Part shown: positions 1 to 7,394 of the stretch, piece by piece | Position numbering within the stretch: the first letter of the stretch is position 1 | How the letters are laid out: every line of letters begins with the position of its first letter | Assembly (NCBI GenBank): GCA_002418625.1 | Contig: DIEM01000019.1 | Span: 1-17,022 of the forward strand | DNA length: 17,022 bases | Direction of reading: 5' to 3' | Source of the DNA: Firmicutes bacterium UBA5774 | GTDB lineage: Bacteria > Bacillota > Clostridia > Peptostreptococcales > Anaerovoracaceae | The notes under the pieces: generated by a model | Told to the model about the DNA's origin: nothing | The model's database searches: none | The model's input: only the letters and a program-made list of their open reading frames with translations | Translations under genes and position numbers: made by a program

Positions 1-1542
1 CCCAACAGGATCGGCCAGGGGATCGAGTTTGATTACTGCTGCGTACACACCGCTTTCACACTGCGTGACCTGGGATATGAAACTGTCATCGTCAACTGCA
101 ATCCCGAAACCGTATCCACCGATTACGATACGTCGGACAAACTTTATTTTGAACCGCTCACCGTGGAAGATGTTCTCAGCATCTATAACAAGGAAAAGCC
201 AATGGGCGTGATCGTGCAGTTTGGTGGACAGACGCCTCTGAATATCGCCGCGGAACTTCAAAAATGCGGCGTCAGGATCCTGGGAACCACACCTGACACC
301 ATCGATCTTGCGGAGGATCGCGACCGTTTCAGGAGGATCATGGACAAACTTGAAATCCCGATGCCCGATTCGGGCATGGCCCTGGATTTCACGGATGCAG
401 CCGCTATTGCCGAAAGAATCGGCTACCCGCTCATGGTTCGCCCCTCTTACGTTCTAGGCGGACGCGGCATGGAGATCGTCCATAACCAGGAGGCGCTCAA
501 GCAATACATGATGGCCGCTACGGAAGTAACGCCGGACAGGCCGATCCTCATCGACCGCTTCCTGATCCAGGCGATCGAAGCGGAGGCTGACGCGATTGCG
601 GACGGCATAGACGCGTTCGTCCCGACGGTCATGGAGCACATAGAGCTTGCCGGCGTTCATTCCGGCGATTCGGCCTGCGTGATTCCGCCTGTCAATATTC
701 CTGAAAAGCATCTGCATACGATTGCGGATTATACGAAAAGGATCGCCGGAGAGCTGAATGTCGTCGGTCTGATGAATATGCAGTATGCCATCGCGGATGA
801 CAAAGTTTACGTTCTGGAGGCCAATCCGCGCGCATCACGGACAGTCCCGCTCGTGTCCAAGGTCTGCAATATCCCGATGGCCAGGATCGCCACCGAAATC
901 ATCATGGCTGTCGAGGAAGGCAGAAAATCTTGCCTCGATACTTTAAAACACTCGAAAATCAAGCATTTCGGCGTCAAGGAAGCCGTCTTCCCCTTCAACA
1001 TGTTCCAGGAGGTGGACCCGCTGCTGGGGCCGGAAATGCGTTCCACCGGAGAAGTGCTGGGGATCGCCGATTCCTTCGGGCTCGCATTCTTCAAAGCTCA
1101 GGAAGCGACCCAATCGCCGCTGCCTGTATCCGGCACAGTGCTGATCAGCGTCGATGACGCCGACAAGCCGTATATGCTGGAGGCCGTCAGGGAATTCGCA
1201 GAAGCCGGATTCCGGATACTAGCTACGGAAGGGACTCATAAATATCTTATGGAACGAGGGATCGCCTCTTCCGAAATCAGAAAACTGTCCGAAGGCAGGC
1301 CTAATATCATGGACGCCATGAACAGCAGAGAGATCGACCTCGTCATCAATACCGCTTATGGAAAACGCAGTGTCTATGATGACTCATATATCAGAAAAAC
1401 CGCCATCAAGTATAAGATCCCCTACATAACGACCGTAAAAGCCGCTCTGGCTAGCGTAAGGGGTATCACAGCCAGCATTAAAGCCACGGAAAGCGATGAA
1501 CAGCTTAAATCGCTTCAAGAATATCATGCTGAAATCCGCTGA
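1..1542 (+). CDS. carB: carbamoyl-phosphate synthase large subunit, C-terminal half (5' end outside window)
   Basis: The frame is open from base 1 to the TGA at 1540-1542 and gives 513 residues, about the second half of a family that is usually near 1,070 residues. It opens with PNRIGQGIEFDYCC, the start of the second synthetase half. It continues with NCNPETVSTDYDTSD, the second ATP-grasp domain (RPSYVLGGRGMEIV, MEHIELAGVHSGDSAC, EANPRASRTVP) and DPLLGPEMRSTGEV. The last 130 or so residues form the MGS-like allosteric domain (ILATEGT, EGRPNIMDAMNSREIDLVINT). The enzyme makes carbamoyl phosphate from bicarbonate, ATP and ammonia supplied by the small subunit CarA, for arginine and pyrimidine synthesis in the cytoplasm. 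The C-terminal half phosphorylates carbamate. An internal ATG at 163 is not the start, because family homology runs upstream to the window edge. A terminator follows, so carB ends its operon. Confidence 0.97.
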   Translation, partial: PNRIGQGIEFDYCCVHTAFTLRDLGYETVIVNCNPETVSTDYDTSDKLYFEPLTVEDVLSIYNKEKPMGVIVQFGGQTPLNIAAELQKCGVRILGTTPDTIDLAEDRDRFRRIMDKLEIPMPDSGMALDFTDAAAIAERIGYPLMVRPSYVLGGRGMEIVHNQEALKQYMMAATEVTPDRPILIDRFLIQAIEAEADAIADGIDAFVPTVMEHIELAGVHSGDSACVIPPVNIPEKHLHTIADYTKRIAGELNVVGLMNMQYAIADDKVYVLEANPRASRTVPLVSKVCNIPMARIATEIIMAVEEGRKSCLDTLKHSKIKHFGVKEAVFPFNMFQEVDPLLGPEMRSTGEVLGIADSFGLAFFKAQEATQSPLPVSGTVLISVDDADKPYMLEAVREFAEAGFRILATEGTHKYLMERGIASSEIRKLSEGRPNIMDAMNSREIDLVINTAYGKRSVYDDSYIRKTAIKYKIPYITTVKAALASVRGITASIKATESDEQLKSLQEYHAEIR

Positions 1543-1623
1543 TATCCTGATCGGCGAATACTCAAATTAGCAGAAATGATGGCCCGCGGCTCGCCGCTCT
1601 TGAAAGACACTATAACTCAACAG

Positions 1624-1668
1624 AAAATACCATGTGCTTTGAGATGAAATCACATGGTATTTTTTATT
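1624..1668. terminator. bidirectional intrinsic terminator between carB and the diguanylate cyclase
   Basis: A perfect 13-bp inverted repeat (AAAATACCATGTG at 1624-1636, CACATGGTATTTT at 1651-1663) surrounds a 14-nt loop. A T run follows on the plus strand, and the AAAA at the left gives a short T run on the minus strand. It lies between convergent genes and probably ends both transcripts. Confidence 0.85.
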
Positions 1669-1719
1669 TATCCTTTAAAATTGGAAATCATGCCAAGAGT
1701 TCCGCTCGATGCCGGCCTA

Positions 1720-3210
1720 TCATTCCGATGTCTTATCCCCGTCCGTATATAGCCGCGTATATGGAAAAAACATGATGTCCTCAGCCAGAAGGTGTCCGAC
1801 GACCACCTCGTCGACGAGAAAAGCGAAAAAGGCCGAGGGCTTGAGATCGGCATTCAGGTATTCCTGACGAAGCTTGCCGGCCTTTTCGACAAGCTCCCTG
1901 TGTATGCCGGCATGCCTGACAGCTTCCGGAAATCCTATCAGCTCCAGCATTTTTTCTTCATGCTCGAAATGATGGACCACATGCCGTATCAAAGAATCCA
2001 GCTGCCCTGCAATTTTTTCGGAATTCGCGTCGTTCTTTGTGGCTTCGATAAGTTTATTCGCCATGTCGACCAGCTTCCGATGCTGTTGGTCCACCGAACT
2101 GATCCCGCATTCCCACTCCGGCTTCCAGTGAAGCTTGACCATCGCGATCGGCATCAGTTCAACGCCGCTGCTTTGAACAACGCAATTGCGTCCCTTGTGC
2201 TTGGCCCTGTAAAGCGCCTGGTCGACACGCCTGAACCAGCTTTCATAAGATTCGCCCTTCATCCATTCGCCGACACCAAAGCTTGCCGTGACCTGAACCG
2301 GTTCCGAAAAAACGATATTGGCGATAGCCTTTCGGATTTTCTCAGCCAGCCCGGTTGCGCCGTCAAGATTCGTTTCCGGTGCCAATATGGCGAATTCTTC
2401 ACCGCCCCAACGCGCAATCGTGTCGGATCTTCGAACCAGTTTTTTTGCGGTAGCAGCAATACTGGAAAGAACCTTGTCGCCGAAATCATGCCCCCAATTG
2501 TCATTGATCCTTTTGAAATAATCAAGATCGAATATGATCATGGTCAGCGGCAAGCTGTAACGGTCCGCCCTCTCCATCTCCTCGAGAAGCCTGGAATCCA
2601 GATAGTATCTGTTCTTAAGCCCGGTCAGTTCGTCGGTGATCGCGATGGCTTTTAGCGCCTTGTTTTTTTCCGTCAGTTCATCCGTGATACGCACCAGCTT
2701 GGATTCATACTCCTGCAACTTCTTTATCGCCTTATCCCTTCGTGCGATCTCATCGTTCAGACGCCATTCCAGCATTTTCCTGTCTGTAATATCGCGCGAT
2801 ACCCCCAAAATGTCGATGCCGCCTGATTCATCATTGAATAACAATTTAGTCGATATTTCAATATTCTTGACACTGCCGTCGCTGCTATACAACTCATATT
2901 CGCCTGAACCCGACACGGTGTCTTCGCTTCTGTCGCCTTTCAGAAAACTGTCCGTGCGCGTTCGCATCGTTTTATCGGCTCTTTTGAGCGATCCTGGCGT
3001 CAATGCATCGTAAAGGCCCTGTTGCATGGCTTCCTGCACCGTTATGCCCCTCAACTGGAATATGGCCGGGCTAATGTATTTGTACCGTTCATTTTTCAAA
3101 TCGTAAAGCCAGACACAATCTCCCGTATTTTCTGCGAGAAGGCGGTATTTAAGCTGAACATCTGCGATATCTGAATTGCTTTCAGCGACGGTTTGATTCA
3201 TTATATCCAT
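1720..3210 (-). CDS. PAS-GGDEF-hemerythrin diguanylate cyclase
   Basis: This is a 496-residue cytoplasmic signalling protein with no obvious membrane segment or signal peptide. It has a PAS domain at about 20-145, a charged helical linker at about 146-188, a GGDEF domain at about 190-346 and a bacteriohemerythrin domain at about 360-485. The cyclase signature is GGEEF at 269-273. Five residues upstream is an intact RxxD product-inhibition site (R260, D263), so it should make c-di-GMP from two GTP and be product-inhibited. All seven di-iron ligands expected of bacteriohemerythrin are present: H377, H414, E418, H433, H437, H473 and D478. Oxygen or another diatomic ligand probably tunes the cyclase; that is inference. 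The start ATG at 3210 has AAGGGG 7 nt upstream. A second ATG lies at 3201. A promoter precedes the gene, which appears to be transcribed alone. Confidence 0.93.
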   Translation of the reverse strand: MDIMNQTVAESNSDIADVQLKYRLLAENTGDCVWLYDLKNERYKYISPAIFQLRGITVQEAMQQGLYDALTPGSLKRADKTMRTRTDSFLKGDRSEDTVSGSGEYELYSSDGSVKNIEISTKLLFNDESGGIDILGVSRDITDRKMLEWRLNDEIARRDKAIKKLQEYESKLVRITDELTEKNKALKAIAITDELTGLKNRYYLDSRLLEEMERADRYSLPLTMIIFDLDYFKRINDNWGHDFGDKVLSSIAATAKKLVRRSDTIARWGGEEFAILAPETNLDGATGLAEKIRKAIANIVFSEPVQVTASFGVGEWMKGESYESWFRRVDQALYRAKHKGRNCVVQSSGVELMPIAMVKLHWKPEWECGISSVDQQHRKLVDMANKLIEATKNDANSEKIAGQLDSLIRHVVHHFEHEEKMLELIGFPEAVRHAGIHRELVEKAGKLRQEYLNADLKPSAFFAFLVDEVVVGHLLAEDIMFFPYTRLYTDGDKTSE

Positions 3211-3246
3211 AATTGTTCCCCTTTTTGGACAAAGTGCTTATTCTTC

Positions 3247-3275
3247 ATTTTACAGTGTAATGAGAAAAATGTGAA
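3247..3275 (-). promoter_or_regulatory. sigma-A-type promoter of the GGDEF-hemerythrin gene
   Basis: On the minus strand, TTCACA (3275-3270) and TAAAAT (3252-3247) are separated by 17 bp. Transcription would start near 3240, about 30 nt before the ATG at 3210. Confidence 0.65.
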
Positions 3276-3317
3276 CAAATAAATTACGACGCTACGCACC
3301 AGGAGCCGGGCTTCTTC

Positions 3318-3357
3318 AAAAAAACGATACGGCAGGCGCTGGGGGCCTGCCGTATCG
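3318..3357 (-). terminator. intrinsic terminator after the PatA-like aminotransferase
   Basis: A perfect 13-bp GC-rich stem (3325-3337 with 3345-3357) has a 7-nt loop. On the minus strand seven T follow (3324-3318). It ends transcription of the aminotransferase operon before the next promoter at 3275. Confidence 0.92.
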
Positions 3358-3432
3358 CAAAGGAGTGTCAGACTATCTGTTTGGTATATTTCTTTAAATT
3401 CTGACGGGAACAGTTATTGTTATTTTTATGCC

Positions 3433-4785
3433 TTATGCAAAGTGCTTTTTGTAGACAATCGCCATGGACTCATCCAGAACATCCAGCGCCTTCTTGATAT
3501 GCTCTTCTGTAATGTTGAGCGGCGGTTCGATCCTGATTGTCTTGGCATTGATCAACGATCCTGACAGTAACACTTTTCTGTTGAAGGCCTCGTAAACGAC
3601 CTCGTACCCTAAATCTCCGTCGCAGAATTCCATTGCGATCAGAAGGCCTCTGCCTCTATAGGTCGTCAGCAGTTTTGGATACTTCTTATGAAGCTTTTCA
3701 AGTCCATCCATAAACATCGCCCCTGATTTTTGTGCTTTCCCGCAAAGATCCTCAGAAAGAATAACATTGAAGGCCGCTATGCCGGCTGATGTCGCAAGAG
3801 GATTTCCTCCGGTGGTCGTGCTGTGAAGAAGCGGGTTCGGGAACATTCCCTTATATGCTCTCTCTGTGCAGACACAGGCGCTGAGAGGCACGACGCTTCC
3901 TGAAATCGATTTGCCGAGGCAGAGGATGTCAGGTGCCACATTCGAGTAATCCGTTGCGAAGAGATATCCCGTACGTCCCATGCCGGCCTGGACCTCATCA
4001 GCGACCATCATGATATCATATTTGTCACAGATTTCCCTGATTCCCGGGATGAAATCATCCGGCGGAATATTGACGCCGCCTTCTCCCTGGATCGGTTCAT
4101 AAACGATCGCAGCTGGAAGCTCACCGGTAAATTCCATGATATCGATCAGTTTCTTCAAATATTCGAGATCCCCGAAAGGAGCAAATCTGGTTCCCTGAAG
4201 CAACGGCAGGAATGGCTCCCTGAAAACCGCCTTCGAAGTCAATGAAAGCGCGCCGTGGGTTTTCCCGTGGAAATCGCCTTTAAAAGCCACATAGTAATGT
4301 CTTCCTGTCGCGAGCGTGGCCATTTTCAGGGCACATTCCACAGCCTCCGTTCCGGAGCTTGTGAAGAAGGTATATTGTAAATCCCCAGGAGTGACATCCG
4401 CCAATATGCGGGCAAGAAGACTTCGGTTGGCATCGATCAGCTCAGCGCTGGATAAAGGTTGCTTCGCCAGCTGGTTGGTAACAGTTTCGACTATTTTGGG
4501 GTGTCTGTGACCGCAGTTGAATGCGCCGAAACCGCCCAGGCAGTCAATATATGTATCGCCGTTCAGGTCGGTGAACGTGTCGCCGTTGGCCGTCCATTCC
4601 ATGGCCATGTCATCGTCTCCGGCAGATTTTCTATATTCCAGGAAGCCCGGGTTGATATGGTTGTCGAAATTTGAGCGGGTTTCATTGATAAACTTTTCTT
4701 TCTCAGCACCCTCCAACGTCTTGGCTGCTATTGTTCCCATTGCATATTCGGTATATTTTAATACCTCATCAAAGCTTTTTCGCAT
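3433..4785 (-). CDS. class III PLP aminotransferase, putrescine aminotransferase (PatA/YgjG) type
   Basis: The 450-residue protein is a fold-type I, PLP-dependent aminotransferase. It shares signature stretches with E. coli PatA: NPGFLEYRKS (about 45-54), IDCLGGFGAFNCGHRHP, NQLAKQPLSSAELID, TPGDLQYTFF and, near the C terminus, NAKTIRIEPPLN. Cofactor residues are visible: SSGTE at 143-147, D263 in VADEVQ, and the Schiff-base lysine K292 in CLGKSIS. By family it would move the amino group of putrescine or a similar diamine to 2-oxoglutarate, giving 4-aminobutanal or pyrroline. The exact substrate is not proven. I start at 4785 because GGAGG (4799-4795) lies 9 nt upstream. The longer frame from 4803 would place that site inside the coding region. 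The residues after the lysine (ISGSVVPLSA) differ from the usual GGGxxPIGA. The gene lies downstream of the ArgD-like gene with a 177-bp gap and may share its transcript. Confidence 0.88.
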   Translation of the reverse strand: MRKSFDEVLKYTEYAMGTIAAKTLEGAEKEKFINETRSNFDNHINPGFLEYRKSAGDDDMAMEWTANGDTFTDLNGDTYIDCLGGFGAFNCGHRHPKIVETVTNQLAKQPLSSAELIDANRSLLARILADVTPGDLQYTFFTSSGTEAVECALKMATLATGRHYYVAFKGDFHGKTHGALSLTSKAVFREPFLPLLQGTRFAPFGDLEYLKKLIDIMEFTGELPAAIVYEPIQGEGGVNIPPDDFIPGIREICDKYDIMMVADEVQAGMGRTGYLFATDYSNVAPDILCLGKSISGSVVPLSACVCTERAYKGMFPNPLLHSTTTGGNPLATSAGIAAFNVILSEDLCGKAQKSGAMFMDGLEKLHKKYPKLLTTYRGRGLLIAMEFCDGDLGYEVVYEAFNRKVLLSGSLINAKTIRIEPPLNITEEHIKKALDVLDESMAIVYKKHFA

Positions 4786-4962
4786 TATTTGATACCTCCA
4801 CATTAATCATAAAGTACTTTTTAGATTGATCATGGCGAGCCGATGCTCCAACTTCTCCTTTCTGCAAGTTTATGCGTATTCGTCACTAATCAAATTATTC
4901 AAGCGATGGATCGTGTCGCTATGCATGCGCGATCGACCGCAAGGGAAACGACTTTAATTTTA
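4786..4962 (-). other. gap between the two aminotransferase genes
   Basis: This 177-bp gap has no convincing terminator. On the minus strand there is a weak AGCGA/TCGCT hairpin (about 4900-4920) without a T run. I see no good -35/-10 pair for the downstream gene. Readthrough from the ArgD-like gene is the simplest reading. The ribosome binding site for the PatA-like gene is at 4795-4799. Confidence 0.4.
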
Positions 4963-6189
4963 TTAGTTTTTAGACATTGCATACGCTTCCCTGACGGCCT
5001 TGTCGAGGATCTCGAACGCTTTGTCGCAATGCTCTTCATTCAGGATCAATGGCGGAACCATTCTCACAATCGATGTGCCGATCGCCGTCACCAGAAGATT
5101 ATTATCAACGCAGATATGCTTGATATTCGCTGCGCCCGGGAAATCAAGCTCAACGCCGATCAGCAGGCCTTTGCCTCTGATTTCCTTGACATGCGGCAGC
5201 TTTGACAGCTTATCCATGAAATAATCGCCCATTTTGCAGGCGTTCTCTGCCAGATTTCTGTCAAGGAGCTCATTGATCTGGGCATATGCCGCCGCGCAGC
5301 ATACCGGGCTTCCGCCGTAAGTCGTCCCATGGGATCCCGGATTGAATGCTTTAGCCAATTCCTTTGTCGCGCAGAGCGCGCCGATCGGCATTCCGCCGCC
5401 CATGCCCTTGGCCATGGTGATAGCGTCCGGTTTGATGCCATAATGCATGAAACCCATCACCTTTCCGGTCCTGCACCACCCTGTCTGGATCTCGTCGATC
5501 AGCAGCAGCAGCCCCTTTTCATCGCACAGCTTGCGTATGCCCTGCATGAATTCGATTGTCGCCGGCCTGACGCCGCCTTCGCCCTGTATCGGCTCGAGCA
5601 TGATGGCAATGGTGTCTTCGGTCACTGCTGCCTTGAAAGCATCGAGGTTGTTGAAATCGGCATAGCTGAATCCCGGAAGAACCGGCTTGAAACCGATCTG
5701 GCAAGCGTTGTCAGGCTGTCCTGTAGCCGACATGGCGCCGTAAGTCCTGCCGTGGAAGCTGCTCTTTGCTGTAATGATATGGTACTTTTCAGGTCCGTAT
5801 TTTTCCGTTCCATACTTCCTGGCTAATTTAATCATTGCTTCATTGGCTTCAGTACCGGAATTTTGAAAAAATATTTTGTCCATGCCCGTCGTCTCGCAGA
5901 TCAGCTTTGCGAGGACCGCCTGCGGAATCGTGTATGGATAATTGAACGTGTGCATGAGGTCACCGACTTGATCCCTGACCGCTGCCACTACTTTATCGTT
6001 GCAGCTTCCTGCATTGTTTACGGCGATACCGCCATAAAAATCAAGGTAGGCGTTACCCTGATCGTCATAAAGATACATGTCCTTGGCTCTGACAGCCGCA
6101 AACGGAAAGCGCTGATACGTTTCGATCATATACTGATCCGTCATCTCCATGATCTCTTTGACACTGTAATTTACATCTTTTAACTGCAT
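4963..6189 (-). CDS. class III PLP aminotransferase, acetylornithine/ornithine aminotransferase (ArgD) type
   Basis: The protein has 408 residues, the usual ArgD length. The family pattern is clear: YQRFPFAAVRAKDMYLYDDQGNAYLDFYGGIAV (about 25-57), QNSGTEANEAMIKLARKYG (109-127), SFHGRTYGA, EPIQGEGGV, D232 in LIDEIQTG, the PLP lysine K261 in MAKGMGGGMPIGA, and HGTTYGGSP. Several positions depart from typical ArgD: GSCNDKVV where GHCHPKVV is usual, TFNYPYTIP for TSNLYYxEP, and GWCRTG for GVGRTG. The substrate may therefore be another omega-amine such as ornithine, lysine or 4-aminobutyrate. I do not assign argD, as no other arginine-synthesis gene except carB is nearby. The start at 6189 has GGAGG (6201-6197) 7 nt upstream; the open frame runs on to 6294 but crosses the leader. 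Its promoter carries a MerR-type operator. Confidence 0.85.
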   Translation of the reverse strand: MQLKDVNYSVKEIMEMTDQYMIETYQRFPFAAVRAKDMYLYDDQGNAYLDFYGGIAVNNAGSCNDKVVAAVRDQVGDLMHTFNYPYTIPQAVLAKLICETTGMDKIFFQNSGTEANEAMIKLARKYGTEKYGPEKYHIITAKSSFHGRTYGAMSATGQPDNACQIGFKPVLPGFSYADFNNLDAFKAAVTEDTIAIMLEPIQGEGGVRPATIEFMQGIRKLCDEKGLLLLIDEIQTGWCRTGKVMGFMHYGIKPDAITMAKGMGGGMPIGALCATKELAKAFNPGSHGTTYGGSPVCCAAAYAQINELLDRNLAENACKMGDYFMDKLSKLPHVKEIRGKGLLIGVELDFPGAANIKHICVDNNLLVTAIGTSIVRMVPPLILNEEHCDKAFEILDKAVREAYAMSKN

Positions 6190-6292
6190 TTTTTTACCTC
6201 CATAAACTGTGCTTATGTTTGCCCGATCCCTCGGGAATACCATACACGATAGTGCCGGGTCACAGCATATTGTCAAACGGTCTCTTATGCTC
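6190..6292 (-). other. predicted 5' leader of the ArgD-like gene, with several possible hairpins
   Basis: From the predicted start near 6292 to the ATG there are about 103 nt. On the minus strand AGCATA pairs with TATGCT across 16 nt (about 6290-6264). A CTGTG/CACAG pair encloses the middle. CCCGA-GGGA-TCGGG (6235-6222) makes a 5-bp stem with a GNRA-type loop just before the ribosome binding site. It matches no riboswitch class I recognise. Confidence 0.35.
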
Positions 6293-6298
6293 AAATGT

Positions 6299-6329
6299 AT
6301 TCTAAACCTTATATCCGTTATAATGTCAA
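6299..6329 (-). promoter_or_regulatory. MerR-type promoter of the ArgD-like aminotransferase operon
   Basis: On the minus strand, TTGACA (6329-6324) and TAGAAT (6304-6299) are separated by 19 bp. That is 2 bp longer than the optimum and typical of promoters activated by MerR-family proteins through DNA distortion. The spacer carries the dyad listed separately. Confidence 0.75.
6306..6326 (-). promoter_or_regulatory. operator dyad in the aminotransferase promoter, probable MerR site
   Basis: The 21-bp dyad reads ACATTATA-N5-TATAAGGT on the minus strand, with 7 of 8 arm positions pairing. It fills the 19-bp spacer between -35 and -10. Its left arm is identical to that of the dyad at 7254-7274 beside the merR gene. 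Confidence 0.7.
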
Positions 6330-6365
6330 GAAACTTTTTATTAATTTTTTTGACAATTTTGAATT

Positions 6366-7214
6366 TTACCTTCTTTTCCTCTTGACGGGCACCTGCACTT
6401 TAATGAAAGCGTTCCTCTCATAATGTGTAAATGTTGGAAATTCAATCAGAACTTCCGTTATCATGTCACCGTCTATGACATAATCATGGTCTGCGATATA
6501 ATCCATCAGTTTAACGATGGATGCCTCTTCATCGCTGAAGCTTCCGCAATAGATGCAAAGGAATACACCCTCTGGGATTATGCAGATGCCATCCTGGGAT
6601 TCGAAATCGTCTTCGACAAACAGAAATACCTCCGTCGCCCATAGCTCGTGCCTGGCTGCATATTCCTTGCGAATGATACTTCCCACATTGCAGAAATAAC
6701 TGATAGGAAGGTTATGGAGCACGTAATTCTTTTTGAGCGACCGCAGGATATGCTCATATGTATCCATGCCATAGCTGTAGCAGTTGACCTTTGTATCGTA
6801 GCAGAATATGCGACGCTCCTTGATGTATTCCATGATGACATTGTCCTCCTCAGGCGCGGCCTCGTAACGCTTGTAACTTTCAATGGCGCGCTCCAGGGCC
6901 TTTTTCGCATAATGCATCTCTACGATCTGCCTTTCGATGTTTTCCCTCTGTTTCTCAAGAACGCTTCTCATCCGGTGGATATCGTTTTCATCAAAACGCT
7001 CCTTGATCTCCGCAAGGTTCATCCCCAGCGCCTTCATATACTGGATCATGTCCAACTGTGCGCATTGTTTTATATTGTAATATCTGTAGCCCGTTTCATC
7101 GTTCGTTTCGCAAGGCTCCACAAGGCCCATCCTGTCGTACAGCCTCAGTGTCTGCTCTGATATTCCGTTGATCTTGGCCATCTTGCCAATAGTCAGCTTA
7201 TCCACATCCATCAT
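6366..7214 (-). CDS. MerR-family transcriptional regulator with C-terminal GyrI/BmrR-like effector domain
   Basis: The protein has 282 residues. Residues about 6-75 are a winged helix-turn-helix of MerR type (LTIGKMAKINGISEQTLRLYDRMGLVEP, TGYRYYNIKQCAQLDMIQYMKALGMNLAEIKE). Residues about 80-118 form the dimerising coiled coil. Residues about 130-282 look like the GyrI-like effector pocket of BmrR-type regulators, with acidic residues near the end (GDMITEVLIEF) that in BmrR-type proteins help bind cationic ligands. By family it is a dimer that binds a dyad in a long-spacer promoter and activates on ligand binding. A matching dyad sits in the aminotransferase promoter and another at its own promoter. 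The effector is unknown; a cationic amine would fit the neighbours, by inference. The start could be ATG 7214 or 7211, as the AAGGA motif is very close to both. Confidence 0.9.
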   Translation of the reverse strand: MMDVDKLTIGKMAKINGISEQTLRLYDRMGLVEPCETNDETGYRYYNIKQCAQLDMIQYMKALGMNLAEIKERFDENDIHRMRSVLEKQRENIERQIVEMHYAKKALERAIESYKRYEAAPEEDNVIMEYIKERRIFCYDTKVNCYSYGMDTYEHILRSLKKNYVLHNLPISYFCNVGSIIRKEYAARHELWATEVFLFVEDDFESQDGICIIPEGVFLCIYCGSFSDEEASIVKLMDYIADHDYVIDGDMITEVLIEFPTFTHYERNAFIKVQVPVKRKRR

Positions 7215-7231
7215 TTCCTTTCTGTTTTTAT

Positions 7232-7260
7232 ATTATAGAAATCATATCACAAAACATTGT
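7232..7260 (-). promoter_or_regulatory. probable promoter of the merR gene
   Basis: On the minus strand a perfect TATAAT (7237-7232) lies about 18 nt before the ATG. The -35 position 17 bp upstream is poor (ACAATG at 7260-7255) and falls inside the operator dyad, which fits autoregulation. Confidence 0.45.
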
Positions 7261-7274
7261 ATTTGGTATAATGT
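7254..7274. promoter_or_regulatory. operator dyad between merR and the NhaC carrier
   Basis: The plus strand reads ACATTGTA-N5-TATAATGT. The symmetry extends to 11-bp arms with one mismatch (7251-7261 and 7267-7277). It overlaps the merR -35 region and lies about 80 bp upstream of the predicted nhaC start site. It matches the dyad at 6306-6326 at 16 of 21 positions on the minus strand. Confidence 0.7.
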
Positions 7275-7311
7275 TTTTTTCAATTTTTTGAATATTTTGA
7301 CGCATTTTATA

Positions 7312-7339
7312 TTGTAATTTTTTCAAAACGGTCTAGAAT
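7312..7339 (+). promoter_or_regulatory. probable promoter of the NhaC-family gene
   Basis: TTGTAA (7312-7317) and TAGAAT (7334-7339) are 16 bp apart. The leader would begin near 7346 and holds a small CGGACA/TGTCCG hairpin (7349-7368). A TTGACG at 7297 has no well-placed -10. Confidence 0.45.
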
Positions 7340-7394
7340 AAATTCCAGCGGACAAAAGTTGATGTCCGACGAAAAAAAATAGGAGGATCACATT

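Noticed and set aside
1792..2655. Long plus-strand open frame (287 codons) opposite the GGDEF-hemerythrin gene
   Set aside because: It lies wholly antisense to a gene with clear domains, has no ribosome binding site and shows no recognisable motif; it is a shadow of the codon pattern.
4786..4806. Fourth copy of the MerR dyad just before the PatA-like gene
   Set aside because: Only about 10 of 16 arm positions match, in AT-rich sequence overlapping the ribosome binding site; this is not above what chance would give.
5329..5826. Plus-strand open frame of 165 codons opposite the ArgD-like gene
   Set aside because: It is antisense to a conserved aminotransferase and has no ribosome binding site or recognisable domain.
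6330..6365. Terminator between merR and the ArgD-like gene
   Set aside because: TGTCAA and TTGACA can pair across about 20 nt, but the stem is AT-rich, short and includes the -35 element, so it does not look like a terminator.
7349..7368. Hairpin CGGACA/TGTCCG in the nhaC leader as a riboswitch or attenuator
   Set aside because: It is only 6 bp, isolated, and followed by an A-rich and not a T-rich stretch; it is more likely a 5'-stabilising stem or chance.
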